DNA of 64,000 nucleotides from NCBI GenBank assembly GCA_030447415.1, contig JAUJOZ010000001.1:389430-453429 (forward strand), written 5' to 3'. The DNA is from Thermomicrobiales bacterium. GTDB lineage: Bacteria; Chloroflexota; Chloroflexia; Thermomicrobiales; UBA6265. The notes below the pieces were generated by a model. That model did not search any database, was not told the DNA's origin, and was given only the letters and a program-made list of their open reading frames with translations. The translations under genes were made by a program, and so were the position numbers. This document shows, in pieces, positions 19,745-28,663 of the stretch. The stretch's first letter is position 1. The number at the start of each line of letters is the position of its first letter.

Positions 19745-20242
19745 CCAGCTAACCGCCGGCGGCCCCCGACGTCGCCGCGTCAGCCCCCGTGCCGGTCCCA
19801 CCGCCGGCTGGGGGCCGACGACGTGCGGCCGGATCAACCGCTTCAAGCCGCACGCCGCGGTGTTCCCCGGCTACCTGATCAGCCTCGAGTCGGCATATGA
19901 CGGGGAGATGGTCATCATCTCGACCCAGGCGGGGCATCCGCTGGACAGAAAGGTTGTCTACGGCGGCTTGGGGGTGGGGCACGCGCTAGCCGGGCGCCTG
20001 CCGGGTTCGAGGCGAGTGGTGCTGGACAAGGACTCCCAGAACGTCTGTTCTGGCCAGTGACGCCTGCTGCTGTACTATGCCTGCGTGCCCCCGGATCCGG
20101 GCTCTAGTCCCCGCGATGGTGCCGTCCGATGTGGGAGAAGTCCCGGGCGTTCGTGACGACGTTGTGACAAAAATCGAGCCGCCCCGAGCCGCTGGAACGG
20201 CCGGGGCGGGTGGCGACCGACCGCGAAGGAGTCGAGCGCGCG
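19745..20242. other. Intergenic with a possible gene fragment
   Basis: A short plus-strand frame around 19835-19945 reads RINRFKPHAAVFPGYLISLE and continues AYDGEMVIISTQAGHPLD, which has protein-like composition but no start, no recognised family and no continuation. It may be a remnant. Nothing else is seen. Confidence 0.3.
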
Positions 20243-21092
20243 ATGAGTCTAGCAGGCGTCCCCCCACCCCCGGTTCCGCCGTCCGTCTCGGCATTGGTGC
20301 ATACATCGACCGCGAGAGCGAAACGTGGCTCGCGCGTCAGCGGTACCTCGACGCGGTCGTTGCGCTCCGGCCCCAGGTGCTTCAGGAGTTGCGAGCGCGA
20401 CCGCTCAGTCTCGCCCTGGCGTACTGGACATCGTCCTGCCTGCACGCTGCGGTCCTGACGACGGCAGAGGGTCGCGAGCCTCCGAATCTCGCTGACGAGC
20501 TCGGCACCGAGCTGTACAGCTGGGCGCTGCGGTGGCGCCGCGGGGGCCAAGGCCACACCCGGGTCGTCACGGCAGTCCGACGGACGCTCGTCGCTTGGGC
20601 CTGCGGATGGGCACCACAGACGCGTTTGATGGTGGATCCGTTCGGTGAGATCACGTACCGGTTGTGGCAGGCGCCGGTCAGCCCTGAGCGCGTCGTGACT
20701 GACCGGGAATTGAGGCACCGGATCCCCATCGTCTTTTGCCCCACCGTCTGGAACCCCGGGCAGAGACACGTGCTGGCGCGCGGCGGCGCATCCTCGCAGC
20801 CATCGCGCGCGACCTCGATGAGCGCCTGGATCAAATCGAACGGACGTCCCGCGCCCTCGGCGACCGGCCAACTCGAACGAAGCGGCCCGAACACTTCATG
20901 TGGACGGCACGGCATCTGGTGGGCGAGGAGACGTTCGCCACGATCGCCTGCGACGCCAACCGGGACGCGCAGGCCATAGCGGACGCCATCAAGGAGACGG
21001 CCGCGCTGATCGGCCTCCCACCGCCGGTCGGACGCCCCGGCCGCCCCCAGAAGCGTCGGCCACCCGCCACGGCGCCAGAAACCCCCGCCTGA
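20243..21092 (+). CDS. Conserved hypothetical protein, probable HTH at C-terminus (two frameshifts)
   Basis: ATG 20243 has AAGGAG upstream. Two single-base losses, near 20260-20285 (C runs) and near 20757 (CCCCGGG), split it; repaired it would be about 283 residues. Middle: AYIDRESETWLARQRYLDAV, ELYSWALRWRRGG, VDPFGEITYRLW. C-terminus: RRRILAAIARDLDERLDQIE, then HFMWTARHLVGEETFATIAC and ANRDAQAIADAIKETAALIG followed by GRPGRPQK, which looks like a resolvase-type helix-turn-helix with a basic tail. Function unknown. It precedes an excisionase-like gene, so a mobile-element link is possible. Confidence 0.5.
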
Positions 21093-21238
21093 TCTTGCGC
21101 CGGAAGAATACTGGAATTGTTTTTACCAGAAGGCTGGAGCGGCCTCAGAGACAGGGTTTTTCTCGCTTCCGGTTCGCTCTACGATGGAAACACAGGACGG
21201 AACAAGGCGGTCCTGGACCATCGTAGGGGGTATCCGAC

Positions 21239-21475
21239 GTGTCCACCGCGACCGACAACCGGAAGACGCCAACCGTTGAGGAGGCGGCCCGATTCCTCGG
21301 CATCGGCCGGGGGACCGCCTACGAGGCCATCCGCACCGGCGCCATCCCGTCGCTGCGCCTGGAGCGCCGGGTCGTCGTGCCGCGGGTCGCGCTTGAGCGG
21401 CTCCTCGCCGGCGATGGTCTCCACCACGCCACGGATCCCAACCCGGTCCCCGTCACGCAGAACCCCGTCGCTTAA
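21239..21475 (+). CDS. Excisionase-like HTH (helix_turn_helix_17) protein
   Basis: 78 residues from GTG 21239 with AGGGGG upstream. The whole protein is one MerR/excisionase-type DNA-binding domain: TPTVEEAARFLGIGRGTAYE, AIRTGAIPSLRLERRVVVPR, VALERLL. Such proteins act as excisionases or small regulators of plasmids and integrative elements. No integrase is seen near. It follows a frameshifted hypothetical protein that also ends in an HTH. Confidence 0.8.
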   Translation: MSTATDNRKTPTVEEAARFLGIGRGTAYEAIRTGAIPSLRLERRVVVPRVALERLLAGDGLHHATDPNPVPVTQNPVA

Positions 21476-21538
21476 CAGCGCCGCCCTCGGTACTGCCGCA
21501 TCGCCGCGCTGGCGTTCGTCCTGATCAGCCTCTACCCA

Positions 21539-21850
21539 GTGCCCTTCAACCTCTGCCAAGGGCGCCTGGCGGACGACTGGCTGCACAGCGTCCTCCACTT
21601 CGGCTCGGGCTTGGTCGGCGCCTACGCGGGCTGGTCCGCCCGGGACCTTACGCGGGCGAGGGTGTTCACCTGGGGCGTTGGCGTGCTGTACCTCACCCTC
21701 GGGGTGGGCGGCTGGTTCACGGACGGGGTGCTGCTGGACACGCCGTTCGCGATCCCGCTCGGAGTCGCGGAGAACGTCTTCCACCTCGTCCTGAGCATGC
21801 CGGCGCTGGCCATCCCGGCGGTCGACGCCGGCTGGCGCCGTCGGTCATGA
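21539..21850 (+). CDS. Small membrane protein, DUF4383-like
   Basis: 103 residues from GTG 21539, with three hydrophobic segments (WLHSVLHFGSGLVGAYAGW; VFTWGVGVLYLTLGVGGWF; FHLVLSMPALAIPAV). The pattern DWLHSVLHFGSGL...ENVFHLVLS resembles DUF4383 inner-membrane proteins. The same frame is open upstream to the stop of the HTH gene and encodes another hydrophobic stretch (RIAALAFVLISLYPV), so the true start may lie upstream at a rare codon or beyond a small frame error. Overlaps the next gene by four bases (ATGA). Confidence 0.55.
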   Translation: MPFNLCQGRLADDWLHSVLHFGSGLVGAYAGWSARDLTRARVFTWGVGVLYLTLGVGGWFTDGVLLDTPFAIPLGVAENVFHLVLSMPALAIPAVDAGWRRRS

Positions 21851-22050
21851 CCGCAACGCGGGCGAAGCGCGGATCGCGGCAGACCTGGTCCTGGCCGTTC
21901 AGTCCGCTGGGGTTGGTGGGGATCGCGATCGCTGTGCTGGCCGCGCCGCGGCGGGTGGAAGGGCCGGTCCGCATCCCCATCAGCTCTGGTCACGCGCTGG
22001 CCGTGCTGGATGCCGTCGCCCTCGGACCGCTGCTCGTCGGCTCCGCGTGA
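21847..22050 (+). CDS. Small membrane protein of unknown function
   Basis: 67 residues. ATG overlaps the previous stop (ATGA), a sign of translational coupling. Basic N-terminus, one hydrophobic segment (PLGLVGIAIAVLAAP), then GHALAVLDAVALGPLLVGSA, which may be a second helix. No family recognised. Probably co-produced with the DUF4383-like protein. Confidence 0.5.
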   Translation: MTATRAKRGSRQTWSWPFSPLGLVGIAIAVLAAPRRVEGPVRIPISSGHALAVLDAVALGPLLVGSA

Positions 22051-22097
22051 CTCTATGCGGGGCTGTGGCGCGAGGTAAACGAGGCGAGAGAGCGTTG

Positions 22098-22709
22098 TCA
22101 CCGATCGGTGAACGCGAGTCTGGCGCCGAGGGCGACAAACGCGCCGGCGAAGACACGGCGCATCCAGGCCAAGGCCCGAGGACGTGCGATGACGTGGTTC
22201 CGAATCGCGGCAGCGAAGATCCCGTAGCCGACGAAGACGACGAACGTGAGGAGCATGAACACGGCGCTCAGCTCGACCATGCGGAGGGACGCATCCGGCG
22301 CATCGGCGCTCAAAAACTGCGGCAGGAACGCGAAGAAGAAGATCGTGAGTTTCGGGTTGAGGATGTTGACCAGGATGCCGGAGACGATCACCTTCATTGC
22401 TGAGCGGGAGCCGATCTCCTGTTCCACCCTGAGCGCGCCCTGCTCCCGGAGCGTGTTCCAAGCCATGTAGAGGAGATAGACCACGCCCAGGTATTTGAGG
22501 GTCTGGAACGCGAGCGCGCTCGTATGCAAGAGTGCCGCAAGGCCCATGATCGCCGCAGCCAAGTGCGGGACGATGCCAAGGGTGCATCCGAACGCCGCGA
22601 CGACGCTTGCGCGGGTTCCCCGGGAGAGGCCGGCAGCCAGCGTATAGAGAACGCCGGTGCCAGGCGTAACGACGATAATGAGCGACGTTACCAGAAAGTC
22701 GATGCTCAC
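22098..22709 (-). CDS. LysE/RhtB family amino-acid exporter
   Basis: 203 residues from GTG 22709 with GGAGGG six bases upstream; a longer frame is open but lacks a site. Six hydrophobic segments and the family signature VTPGTGVLYTLAAGLSRGTR near the N-terminus, then FGCTLGIVPHLAAAIMGL and NPKLTIFFFAFLPQFL. Inner-membrane export of amino acids or analogues; substrate unknown. Stands alone, convergent with the small membrane genes. Confidence 0.88.
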   Translation of the reverse strand: MSIDFLVTSLIIVVTPGTGVLYTLAAGLSRGTRASVVAAFGCTLGIVPHLAAAIMGLAALLHTSALAFQTLKYLGVVYLLYMAWNTLREQGALRVEQEIGSRSAMKVIVSGILVNILNPKLTIFFFAFLPQFLSADAPDASLRMVELSAVFMLLTFVVFVGYGIFAAAIRNHVIARPRALAWMRRVFAGAFVALGARLAFTDR

Positions 22710-22950
22710 GGCGTCCCTCCGAGCAACCCATCGTTGTAAGCAACGGCGACCCACCCGCCTGCCAGCTGAACCCGGTCGGCATCCCGCCGATTGTCGCCCC
22801 GCCGTCAACGCACGGTCTCTGCGTCCTCCGTCGAACGTCTCACCAACGGCCCAGCCCGTTGAACCATGGCTGACGGGATTGTGGGGAGGAGCCGCGTCGG
22901 GTCCCGGATCGTCTCGTCGTCATGCCGGTCGCGGCTTGGCCCGGCCGCCG

Positions 22951-23694
22951 CTACGCCTCGGAGCGGCGCAGGGTGAGCGCCCCGCTCGCGAGCAGAAGGA
23001 GCACGAAGCCAGCCACGACGGCTAGGTCGAGGGCAACGCGACCATCCTTCAGGCCGTGGCCGCCCCGCATGATCCGGTCAAGGGCCTCGAAGGCGTAGGT
23101 GAGCGGCATCACCCGCGCCACGCCCTCCAGCCACCCCGGCAGCCGTTCGAGCGGGAGGAGCAGCCCGGCGAGGAGAAACTGCGGCAGCACCACGGCCGGC
23201 AGGAACTGTACCGCCTGGAACTCGTTGCGGGCGAAGGCGCTTAGGAAGAGGCCCAACGCCACCCCGAGCACCGCTTGGAGGAGCACCAGCAGGAAGCTGA
23301 GCCACAGACGTCCGGCGTTCGGAAGGTCGAGCAGCCAGAGTCCCACCGTCATCGTCACGGCCGCCTGTGCCAGCGCGACGAGCGTGTAGGCGATGGCGTA
23401 GCCGCCGATGAGGTCACCGCGGCCGAGCGGCGAGGCCATCAGGCGGTCGAGCGTGCCCTGCGTCCGCTCGCGCAACACCGCGATGGAGGTGACGACGAAC
23501 ATCAGGGTGAAGGGGAAGAGCCCGACCATGAGCGGACCGACCCGGTCGAAGCCGCCCGGGGAGTTCGTCAACATCGCGTGCACCAGCCACAGCAGGCCCG
23601 GCGGCACGGCGAAGATGAGGGCCAGCGTGCGGTGATCGCGCCGCAACTGGCGGAGGACGCGCACGATCACGGCCAGGGTGCGACTGCCGCTCAC
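22951..23694 (-). CDS. ABC-2 type transporter permease
   Basis: 247 residues, six hydrophobic segments, with the ABC-2 signature late in the chain (FLPAVVLPQFLLAGLLLPLE, RVMPLTYAFEALDRIM). The start overlaps the stop of the ATPase gene by four bases, so the two subunits are translated together. Forms the membrane part of an exporter, probably for drugs or lipids. Third gene of a three-gene operon: regulator, ATPase, permease. Confidence 0.88.
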   Translation of the reverse strand: MSGSRTLAVIVRVLRQLRRDHRTLALIFAVPPGLLWLVHAMLTNSPGGFDRVGPLMVGLFPFTLMFVVTSIAVLRERTQGTLDRLMASPLGRGDLIGGYAIAYTLVALAQAAVTMTVGLWLLDLPNAGRLWLSFLLVLLQAVLGVALGLFLSAFARNEFQAVQFLPAVVLPQFLLAGLLLPLERLPGWLEGVARVMPLTYAFEALDRIMRGGHGLKDGRVALDLAVVAGFVLLLLASGALTLRRSEA

Positions 23695-24491
23695 GGCCGT
23701 ACGTCGTCGGTCGCGCTCGCACCCTCGGTGAGGTGGAGGATGGCGGCTTCGAGGTCCACGGCGCCGGTACGGGCCAGCAGGTCCTTGGGCGTGCCCGCGG
23801 CCACGAGGGCGCCATCAGCGAGAAAGGCGAGGCGGTCGGTGCGCGCCGCCTCGTCCATGACGTGGGTGCTGATCAGCAGGGTCGTGCCCGCCGCCGCCCA
23901 GGCCCGAAACTGGCCCCAGAGCCGGTGTCGCAGCCGCGGGTCGAGCCCGACCGTCGGTTCGTCGAGGAGGAGCAGGCGTGGCGACGGGAGGAGCGCGGCG
24001 GCGAGGGAGACGCGTTGTCGCTGGCCGCCGGAGAAGGTCGCGACCGGCCGGTCGGCGGTGTCGGTGAGATCGACCAGCGCGAGGACCTCCTCCACCCGGG
24101 TGGGTGGGACATGGGAGGTGGCCGCGAAGAACTGGAGGTTCTCGCGGGCCGAGAGGTCGTCGTAGACGGCGGCTCGCTGGGGCATGTAGCCGACGGTGCG
24201 GCGCAGGTCGGCGCTCCCGCCCGGTCGCCCGAGGACGCGCACCGTCCCGCTCGCCACGCGCTGCAAGCCGACGATGGCTCGCATCAGCGTCGTCTTGCCG
24301 GAACCGCTCGGTCCCACCAGTCCGTAGACCGACCCAGGCGGGACGTCGAGCGTGATGTCGTGCAGGATCGTCGTGCCGCCGCGGACCACGCGCAACTCGC
24401 GGATCATGACGGCGGCGGCGCCATGGGTCGGCGCATCGCTCAGCGGGGACCGGTGGCTGGTGGTCACGGGATCGCGCAGAGAACGGTTCAT
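23691..24491 (-). CDS. ABC transporter ATP-binding protein
   Basis: 266 residues. Walker A GLVGPSGSGKTTLMRAIVG, Q-loop GYMPQRAAVYDDLSARENL, signature FSGGQRQRVSLAAALLPSP, Walker B LLLLDEPTVGLDP, H-loop LLISTHVMDEA. The 28-residue leader before MIRELRVVRGG is unusual and the ATG at 24407 is an alternative start, but the upstream start overlaps the regulator stop by four bases. Energises the adjacent ABC-2 permease; DrrA/YadG-like exporter group. Confidence 0.9.
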   Translation of the reverse strand: MNRSLRDPVTTSHRSPLSDAPTHGAAAVMIRELRVVRGGTTILHDITLDVPPGSVYGLVGPSGSGKTTLMRAIVGLQRVASGTVRVLGRPGGSADLRRTVGYMPQRAAVYDDLSARENLQFFAATSHVPPTRVEEVLALVDLTDTADRPVATFSGGQRQRVSLAAALLPSPRLLLLDEPTVGLDPRLRHRLWGQFRAWAAAGTTLLISTHVMDEAARTDRLAFLADGALVAAGTPKDLLARTGAVDLEAAILHLTEGASATDDVRP

Positions 24492-25327
24492 GGAGCCTCC
24501 TTTCGCGATTGGTGTTCGTCCATGGCCACGGCGTCGGGCGGCGGGAGGGCGAAGGCGCGGCAGTAGGCGTCGGTGAAGAGCTCGATCGTCTCCTCCCGCG
24601 ATCGCAGATCGCCGGGTCGCAGGTGGGCGACCAGCTCGCGCGTCGCGGCGTGCAGGGCCATTGGCGCCCCTAGGAACTGGAGGAGGATCGGGACGGGAAG
24701 CGGCCGGCAGCGACCGGCGGCAACCTCCCCCAAGAGCCAGCGCCCGACGCTGCCGAGCACGCGCGGCCGGACGGTGTCGCGGATCAGGGCGGCGCCCGGC
24801 CCATCGGGCCGGGCCAGGGCGTCGGCGAGCACAGCACCGAGGAGCCGCGGTTCGGCGGCGACGGCGTCGAAGAGAATCCCGTAGATGGAGCGCACACCGT
24901 CGCGGAAGGTAGCTGGTGGTGTCGTGAGGAAGCGCTCGGCGGAAACGAGGGGGCCAAACCGCTCGAAGAGGGCGGTCAGCAGGCCTTCACGGCCGCCGAG
25001 TTGCAGATGGAGCGCGGGTACGGAGCAACCGGCCGCCGTGGCGACGCGCTCCAGGGTCAGCGCTCCGAGCCCCTCGCCCCGCACGATCCCCGCGGCGGCT
25101 TGCACCGCGCGCTCGCGGACGTCGGGTTGCTCACCCGGATCGACGCCGGCAGCTCGCACGGCCGTGTGCAGTGCCTGGCGCGAGCCGATCCGGCGATGGA
25201 GGGTGGCCCGCGAAATGCCCAGGCGGACCGCGATCTCAGACAGCGGGACGGCCGCAACCTCGCGTCCGCTCTCGCGTGCCGCTGCAATCGCGGCGGCGGC
25301 AATGGCAGGATCGATAGGTGTCACCAT
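24488..25327 (-). CDS. TetR-family regulator with an extra N-terminal HTH
   Basis: 279 residues, longer than the usual 190-220. Two helix-turn-helix units are visible: PLSEIAVRLGISRATLHRRI (residues about 27-46) and the TetR unit LTLERVATAAGCSVPALHLQ (about 93-112). The C-terminal half is a helical ligand-binding region. Heads the operon with the ABC exporter and overlaps the ATPase gene by four bases, so it most likely represses its own operon until an exported compound binds. The promoter sits directly upstream with almost no leader. Confidence 0.82.
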   Translation of the reverse strand: MVTPIDPAIAAAAIAAARESGREVAAVPLSEIAVRLGISRATLHRRIGSRQALHTAVRAAGVDPGEQPDVRERAVQAAAGIVRGEGLGALTLERVATAAGCSVPALHLQLGGREGLLTALFERFGPLVSAERFLTTPPATFRDGVRSIYGILFDAVAAEPRLLGAVLADALARPDGPGAALIRDTVRPRVLGSVGRWLLGEVAAGRCRPLPVPILLQFLGAPMALHAATRELVAHLRPGDLRSREETIELFTDAYCRAFALPPPDAVAMDEHQSRKEAP

Positions 25328-25335
25328 GGCGGTTG

Positions 25336-25364
25336 ATGCTATACTAGTTATTTAGTTAAGTCAA
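25336..25364 (-). promoter_or_regulatory. Promoter of the regulator/ABC exporter operon
   Basis: On the minus strand TTGACT, 17 bases, TAGCAT. Transcription would start within a few bases of the ATG at 25327, giving a leaderless or near-leaderless message. The spacer is strikingly AT-rich and on the plus strand holds TAGTTA twice, separated by TT, plus ACTAGT, likely the TetR operator. Confidence 0.55.
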
Positions 25365-25853
25365 TGCTCATGGTCGAGGCCGCTCTTGTCCTTGGCGGCG
25401 CGCGTCCTCCCGTTCGACGGCGCGGTGGGCGCTTCACGAGCGAGGCAATGCAGAGCACCGAGCTGGGGTGAGGGAGGCGCTCAGCGCTGGCTATGCCACG
25501 GATCGCTCACGCCCTACGCCAGAACGCGATGAAGATGACCGGATCCGTGGGCTGTCAAGCGTCAATTCAGGGTGGGGGGGTTCGACAATGCCCCAGCGTG
25601 TTGCAAAATCCTCCCGGGGCGCGCTGGCGGCCAGAGGACAAGCCGCAGACGGCGCGTCGCCGCGCCAGAACCGGCCAGCGAGCATCGTCCACGGACGGCT
25701 GGCCCATAGGCGTCTGCAGCGCACGCGCCGCGACGGCGGTCGTGAGGTGATCGGCTCGCAGGGTGGTCTGGCACCCGTCGCTCCTGCCTTTCCTGCAGCC
25801 GCCGAGGACGCGCGGGGTGCCCCCCCGGGGCGCTCGCGCGTTGGGAGGATTGC
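25365..25853. other. Intergenic, no gene seen
   Basis: About 490 bases between the divergent regulator operon and the GNAT gene. Frames lack recognisable content. The GNAT ribosome site GGGAGG lies at its right end. Confidence 0.4.
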
Positions 25854-26633
25854 ATGGTCGCAGCGGACCGCTTACAGGGTTTCCTACGCTGGAAGGCAGA
25901 ACAGCAGGCGAGCGCGCTTCTCGTGCCGCCCTTCACGATCTTCCTGCACCCCGGGAACGTGGCCGGAGAGGACGACCACGCAGTCCCAGATGAGCCGCTC
26001 GCCGGCGACGTTCGCGCGCCACTGGCGGAGGTCCGGGGCCCCTTCGAGGCGCGTGCCCAGCGCCTCCGTGTTCGGTTCGTCGCCGAGTTCGCCCCCGAAC
26101 TGGCACGCCGCCTGCGCGCCGCCGGGCTCGTCGAGGAGCCACCGGTCGAGCTTCTGGTCTGCACGCGCGAAACGTTCCGCCAGCCAGCAGCGGTCCCCGG
26201 ACTGACCATGGTGACGCTGACCGCCGACTCCCCGCTGGCCGACATCCGGGAGGGGCTTGATACGAACGAGCAGGGCTTCGATCCGGGGCCCATGCCGGTC
26301 ACGGACACCCAAGCGGAGGAGTTCCGGAGGGGGCTCGGGGAAAGCAGGGCATTCACGGCGCGCCTTCATGGGCAGCCGGCTGGGGCGGGCATGTCCCTCG
26401 GTCCCCATGCCGGCGTGAGCGAGTTGACCGGCATCACGACCGTCTGCGCGTTCCGTCGCCGCGGGGTGGCGTCTTCCCTCACGGCGTTCGCGGCACGCGC
26501 GGCCTTCGAGTGCGGGGTGGAGCTGGTCTACCTGACGACCGATAACCCCGACGCGAAGCGCGTGTACCGACGCTTGGGCTTTCACCCATACGCGTCATGG
26601 CTCTCCTATACTGACCCCGCACCACCACCATAG
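25854..26633 (+). CDS. GNAT family N-acetyltransferase
   Basis: 259 residues with GGGAGG upstream. A divergent N-terminal half (about 1-115) precedes a GNAT domain: FTARLHGQPAGAGMSLGPHA, the acetyl-CoA loop VCAFRRRGVASSLTAFAARA (RRxGxA form), and the closing segment VYLTTDNPDAKRVYRRLGFH. Transfers an acyl group from CoA to an amine; acceptor unknown. Confidence 0.85.
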   Translation: MVAADRLQGFLRWKAEQQASALLVPPFTIFLHPGNVAGEDDHAVPDEPLAGDVRAPLAEVRGPFEARAQRLRVRFVAEFAPELARRLRAAGLVEEPPVELLVCTRETFRQPAAVPGLTMVTLTADSPLADIREGLDTNEQGFDPGPMPVTDTQAEEFRRGLGESRAFTARLHGQPAGAGMSLGPHAGVSELTGITTVCAFRRRGVASSLTAFAARAAFECGVELVYLTTDNPDAKRVYRRLGFHPYASWLSYTDPAPPP

Positions 26634-26871
26634 TGGTCCGGCGATCGTGTTGCGGCCCCCCGCGGTCCGCTCGCTTGCGGAGGGCACGCCGCGGGACCTG
26701 GCAGGTACCAATCGTCCCTCGGACAAAGGCGCGGCAGGTTCTGCCCCGCACTCTTTGGCCCTTCTGCGCCATACGCTCATTGAGCGCCCCCCAACTCCTC
26801 GTTGACGGGCCGCAGCGGCCCTTGACTCCGGGATCCCGCCTCGAGAAGGACCGCGGGGAAGGACGGATGCG
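26634..26871. other. Intergenic, no gene seen
   Basis: 238 bases between two acetyltransferase sequences. Nothing recognisable. Confidence 0.35.
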
Positions 26872-27012
26872 GTGGACCTCGTGACCGACCGACTGCGGCT
26901 ACGCGAGCTGGAGGACCACGATTTTGCCGCGCTCCGGGAGCTGGATGCCGATCCGGACATCCAACGCTACGTTGGGGCCCGAACGGTCCACGCAGACCAG
27001 ACGCGGGCCTAG
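26872..27012 (+). pseudogene. GNAT (RimJ/RimL-type) N-terminal fragment
   Basis: From GTG 26872 reads LVTDRLRLRELEDHDFAAL, then RELDADPDIQRYVGARTVHA and a TAG stop after 46 codons. TDRLRLRELxxxD is the classic start of RimJ/RimL-type acetyltransferases. The remainder of the domain is missing and the same frame runs on into the DUF3052 gene, as though a deletion has joined the two. Confidence 0.6.
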
Positions 27013-27078
27013 CTCAGGACGAATCGCCTCCGACGCACCGAGCACCCTCGCACGCACTTTCACTACGGCCACTGGGAC

Positions 27079-27462
27079 GTGGTTGACAAGCTGAGCATCA
27101 AGCCAGGGGATGCCGTCGCGTTCGCGGGGGACCTCGACAATGGACTGCGCGAGCGAGTGCTGGCGCAAGCGGGACGGCCGGCCGCCGAGGCGGACGAGCG
27201 ACTGGACGTGGTGCTCGTGGCCGTGGATGACGGCACTGACGCGGTGGCGACGCTGGCGCGCTGGAAGGCCCGGCTGGAGCCGGCTGGCGGGGTCTGGCTT
27301 CTCACCCCGAAGCGCGGCCGGCTTGGCTACGTCGACCAGCGGGATCTGATCGCCGTCGAACTGGCCACCGGGCTCGTCGACAACAGGGGCTGCTCGGTGG
27401 CCGACGTGACGAGCGCCATGCGCTTCGTCATCCGGAAAGCCGACCGGCCGCCGGGAGGGTGA
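27079..27462 (+). CDS. DUF3052 family protein
   Basis: 127 residues from GTG 27079. Family features: DKLSIKPGDAVAFAGD at the start, a central LDVVLVAVDD, ARLEPAGGVWLLTPKRG (here ARWKARLEPAGG) and the closing TGLVDNRGCSVADVTSAMRF with VIRKADR. The family has no proven function. The upstream in-frame HFHYGHWDV looks like the native N-terminus, so the true start may have been lost in the join with the GNAT fragment. Confidence 0.75.
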   Translation: MVDKLSIKPGDAVAFAGDLDNGLRERVLAQAGRPAAEADERLDVVLVAVDDGTDAVATLARWKARLEPAGGVWLLTPKRGRLGYVDQRDLIAVELATGLVDNRGCSVADVTSAMRFVIRKADRPPGG

Positions 27463-27480
27463 GCCGGCGGCCGTGATCGA

Positions 27481-28350
27481 TCAGGAGGCGACGCCGGCCC
27501 GCCGGTGCTGGCCGAGGGCTTGGCGGTAGGCGGCGACGAGCGCGTCGAGCCGCGCGCCCTCGGCCACCAGCTTCGCTTCCAGGTCGTCCTCCAGCCGGTC
27601 GAGCACCGGCTCGCCGGCCTCGTGCCGCCGCCAGCGGCGATGCGCCTCGCTGTGGCGCAGGATGGTGATCTCGGCGCGCAGGTCCGCCAGCTCGGCGTCG
27701 AGCCACGCTACCTCCTGACGCACCCAGACGAGCCGGTCCCGCAGCGGACGAGCATCGAACGCGGGGTCCGCTGCCTCTGCTTCGCGCCAAAGCGTCCGGA
27801 GGACCGTCAGGTCTCGATCGCGGAAGGCAGCATTGACGCGCGGCATCAAGGCTTCGCGGCGGCGGCGTTCCTCGTCGGTGCGGGCATGATCGGGGTGGCA
27901 GCGCTTGGCGAGATCGACGTAGAGGCGCTTAAGCTCCGCCCGCGTCTCGCGGTCCGGCCGCACCTTGAGCGGCGCCTCGGTCTCCGGTTGCCCGGCGTCC
28001 TGTCCGGCGCGGCCCCACCCGCCCGGTCCGGTCGCACCGGCGGCCCACCACGACGAAGGCGCGGCCTCGTCGTTCGTTTCAAACGGAGTGGCTTCGCGGT
28101 CCGGTTCGTCGCGCAGATCGTCCAGACGCCGCTCATGGTCGGCGATGGCGTGCCGCAGCCGCCGAAGCTCGATCAGCAGATCGCCGACCCGAGCCTGGCA
28201 GGCCGCCTCGAAGCGCTCGAGCGCGCGTTTGAGCTCGTCGAGCACGGCCCGCAGCTCGGCCACGCGGCGGCGGCGGTCGGCGATACCGACCCGCCAGCGC
28301 TCGTACTCGCGCTCCTCCGTCGTCTGGCTGTGGACCAGGGTCTGGGACAC
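27481..28350 (-). CDS. J-domain protein with coiled coils
   Basis: 289 residues from GTG 28350 (VSQTLVHSQTTEEREYERWR), chosen over a longer frame because AGGAAG lies just upstream. N-terminal coiled coil (about 20-95, ADRRRRVAELRAVLDELKRA), a linker, a J-domain with the HPD motif in DLAKRCHPDHARTDEERRRR, and a second coiled-coil C-terminal part. An Hsp70 co-chaperone or a J-like scaffold; the client is unknown. Convergent with DUF3052, only 18 bases apart. Confidence 0.78.
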   Translation of the reverse strand: MSQTLVHSQTTEEREYERWRVGIADRRRRVAELRAVLDELKRALERFEAACQARVGDLLIELRRLRHAIADHERRLDDLRDEPDREATPFETNDEAAPSSWWAAGATGPGGWGRAGQDAGQPETEAPLKVRPDRETRAELKRLYVDLAKRCHPDHARTDEERRRREALMPRVNAAFRDRDLTVLRTLWREAEAADPAFDARPLRDRLVWVRQEVAWLDAELADLRAEITILRHSEAHRRWRRHEAGEPVLDRLEDDLEAKLVAEGARLDALVAAYRQALGQHRRAGVAS

Positions 28351-28657
28351 GTTCTCTTCCTCGCTCCAGCAGGCGGAAGCCGCCGAGCAGGCATGGCCGC
28401 TGCGCGGTGTCGGCCAACGCATCATACCTAGCAGTCCCACCTCCGGGCCACCCAGTCCAGGACCTCGGTCGAAGACCTCGACGCCGATGTGCCTCGACTC
28501 CTCGCCCCGATCGCCGCGGGATGGAGCCGCCTCGGGAAGCAGCGCGAACCCGCGATCGCCACCCATGGCGCTTCACCGCCGTGTGATGTCGGACCCGACG
28601 GTCGCCACCGGCGTCTCGCCGTCGGCCGGGCGTAGCGTTCGGGCGCGAAAATCGGGG

Positions 28658-28663
28658 TATAGT
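28658..28663 (+). promoter_or_regulatory. trpB: Possible -10 element for trpBA
   Basis: TATAGT about 100 bases ahead of the trpB start in a locally AT-richer stretch (CGAAAATCGGGG precedes it). No convincing -35 at 16-18 bases. The remaining leader is GC-rich with a GCCGGC-type inverted repeat near 28695-28740; no tRNA-binding T-box or tryptophan-codon peptide was seen. Confidence 0.35.
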
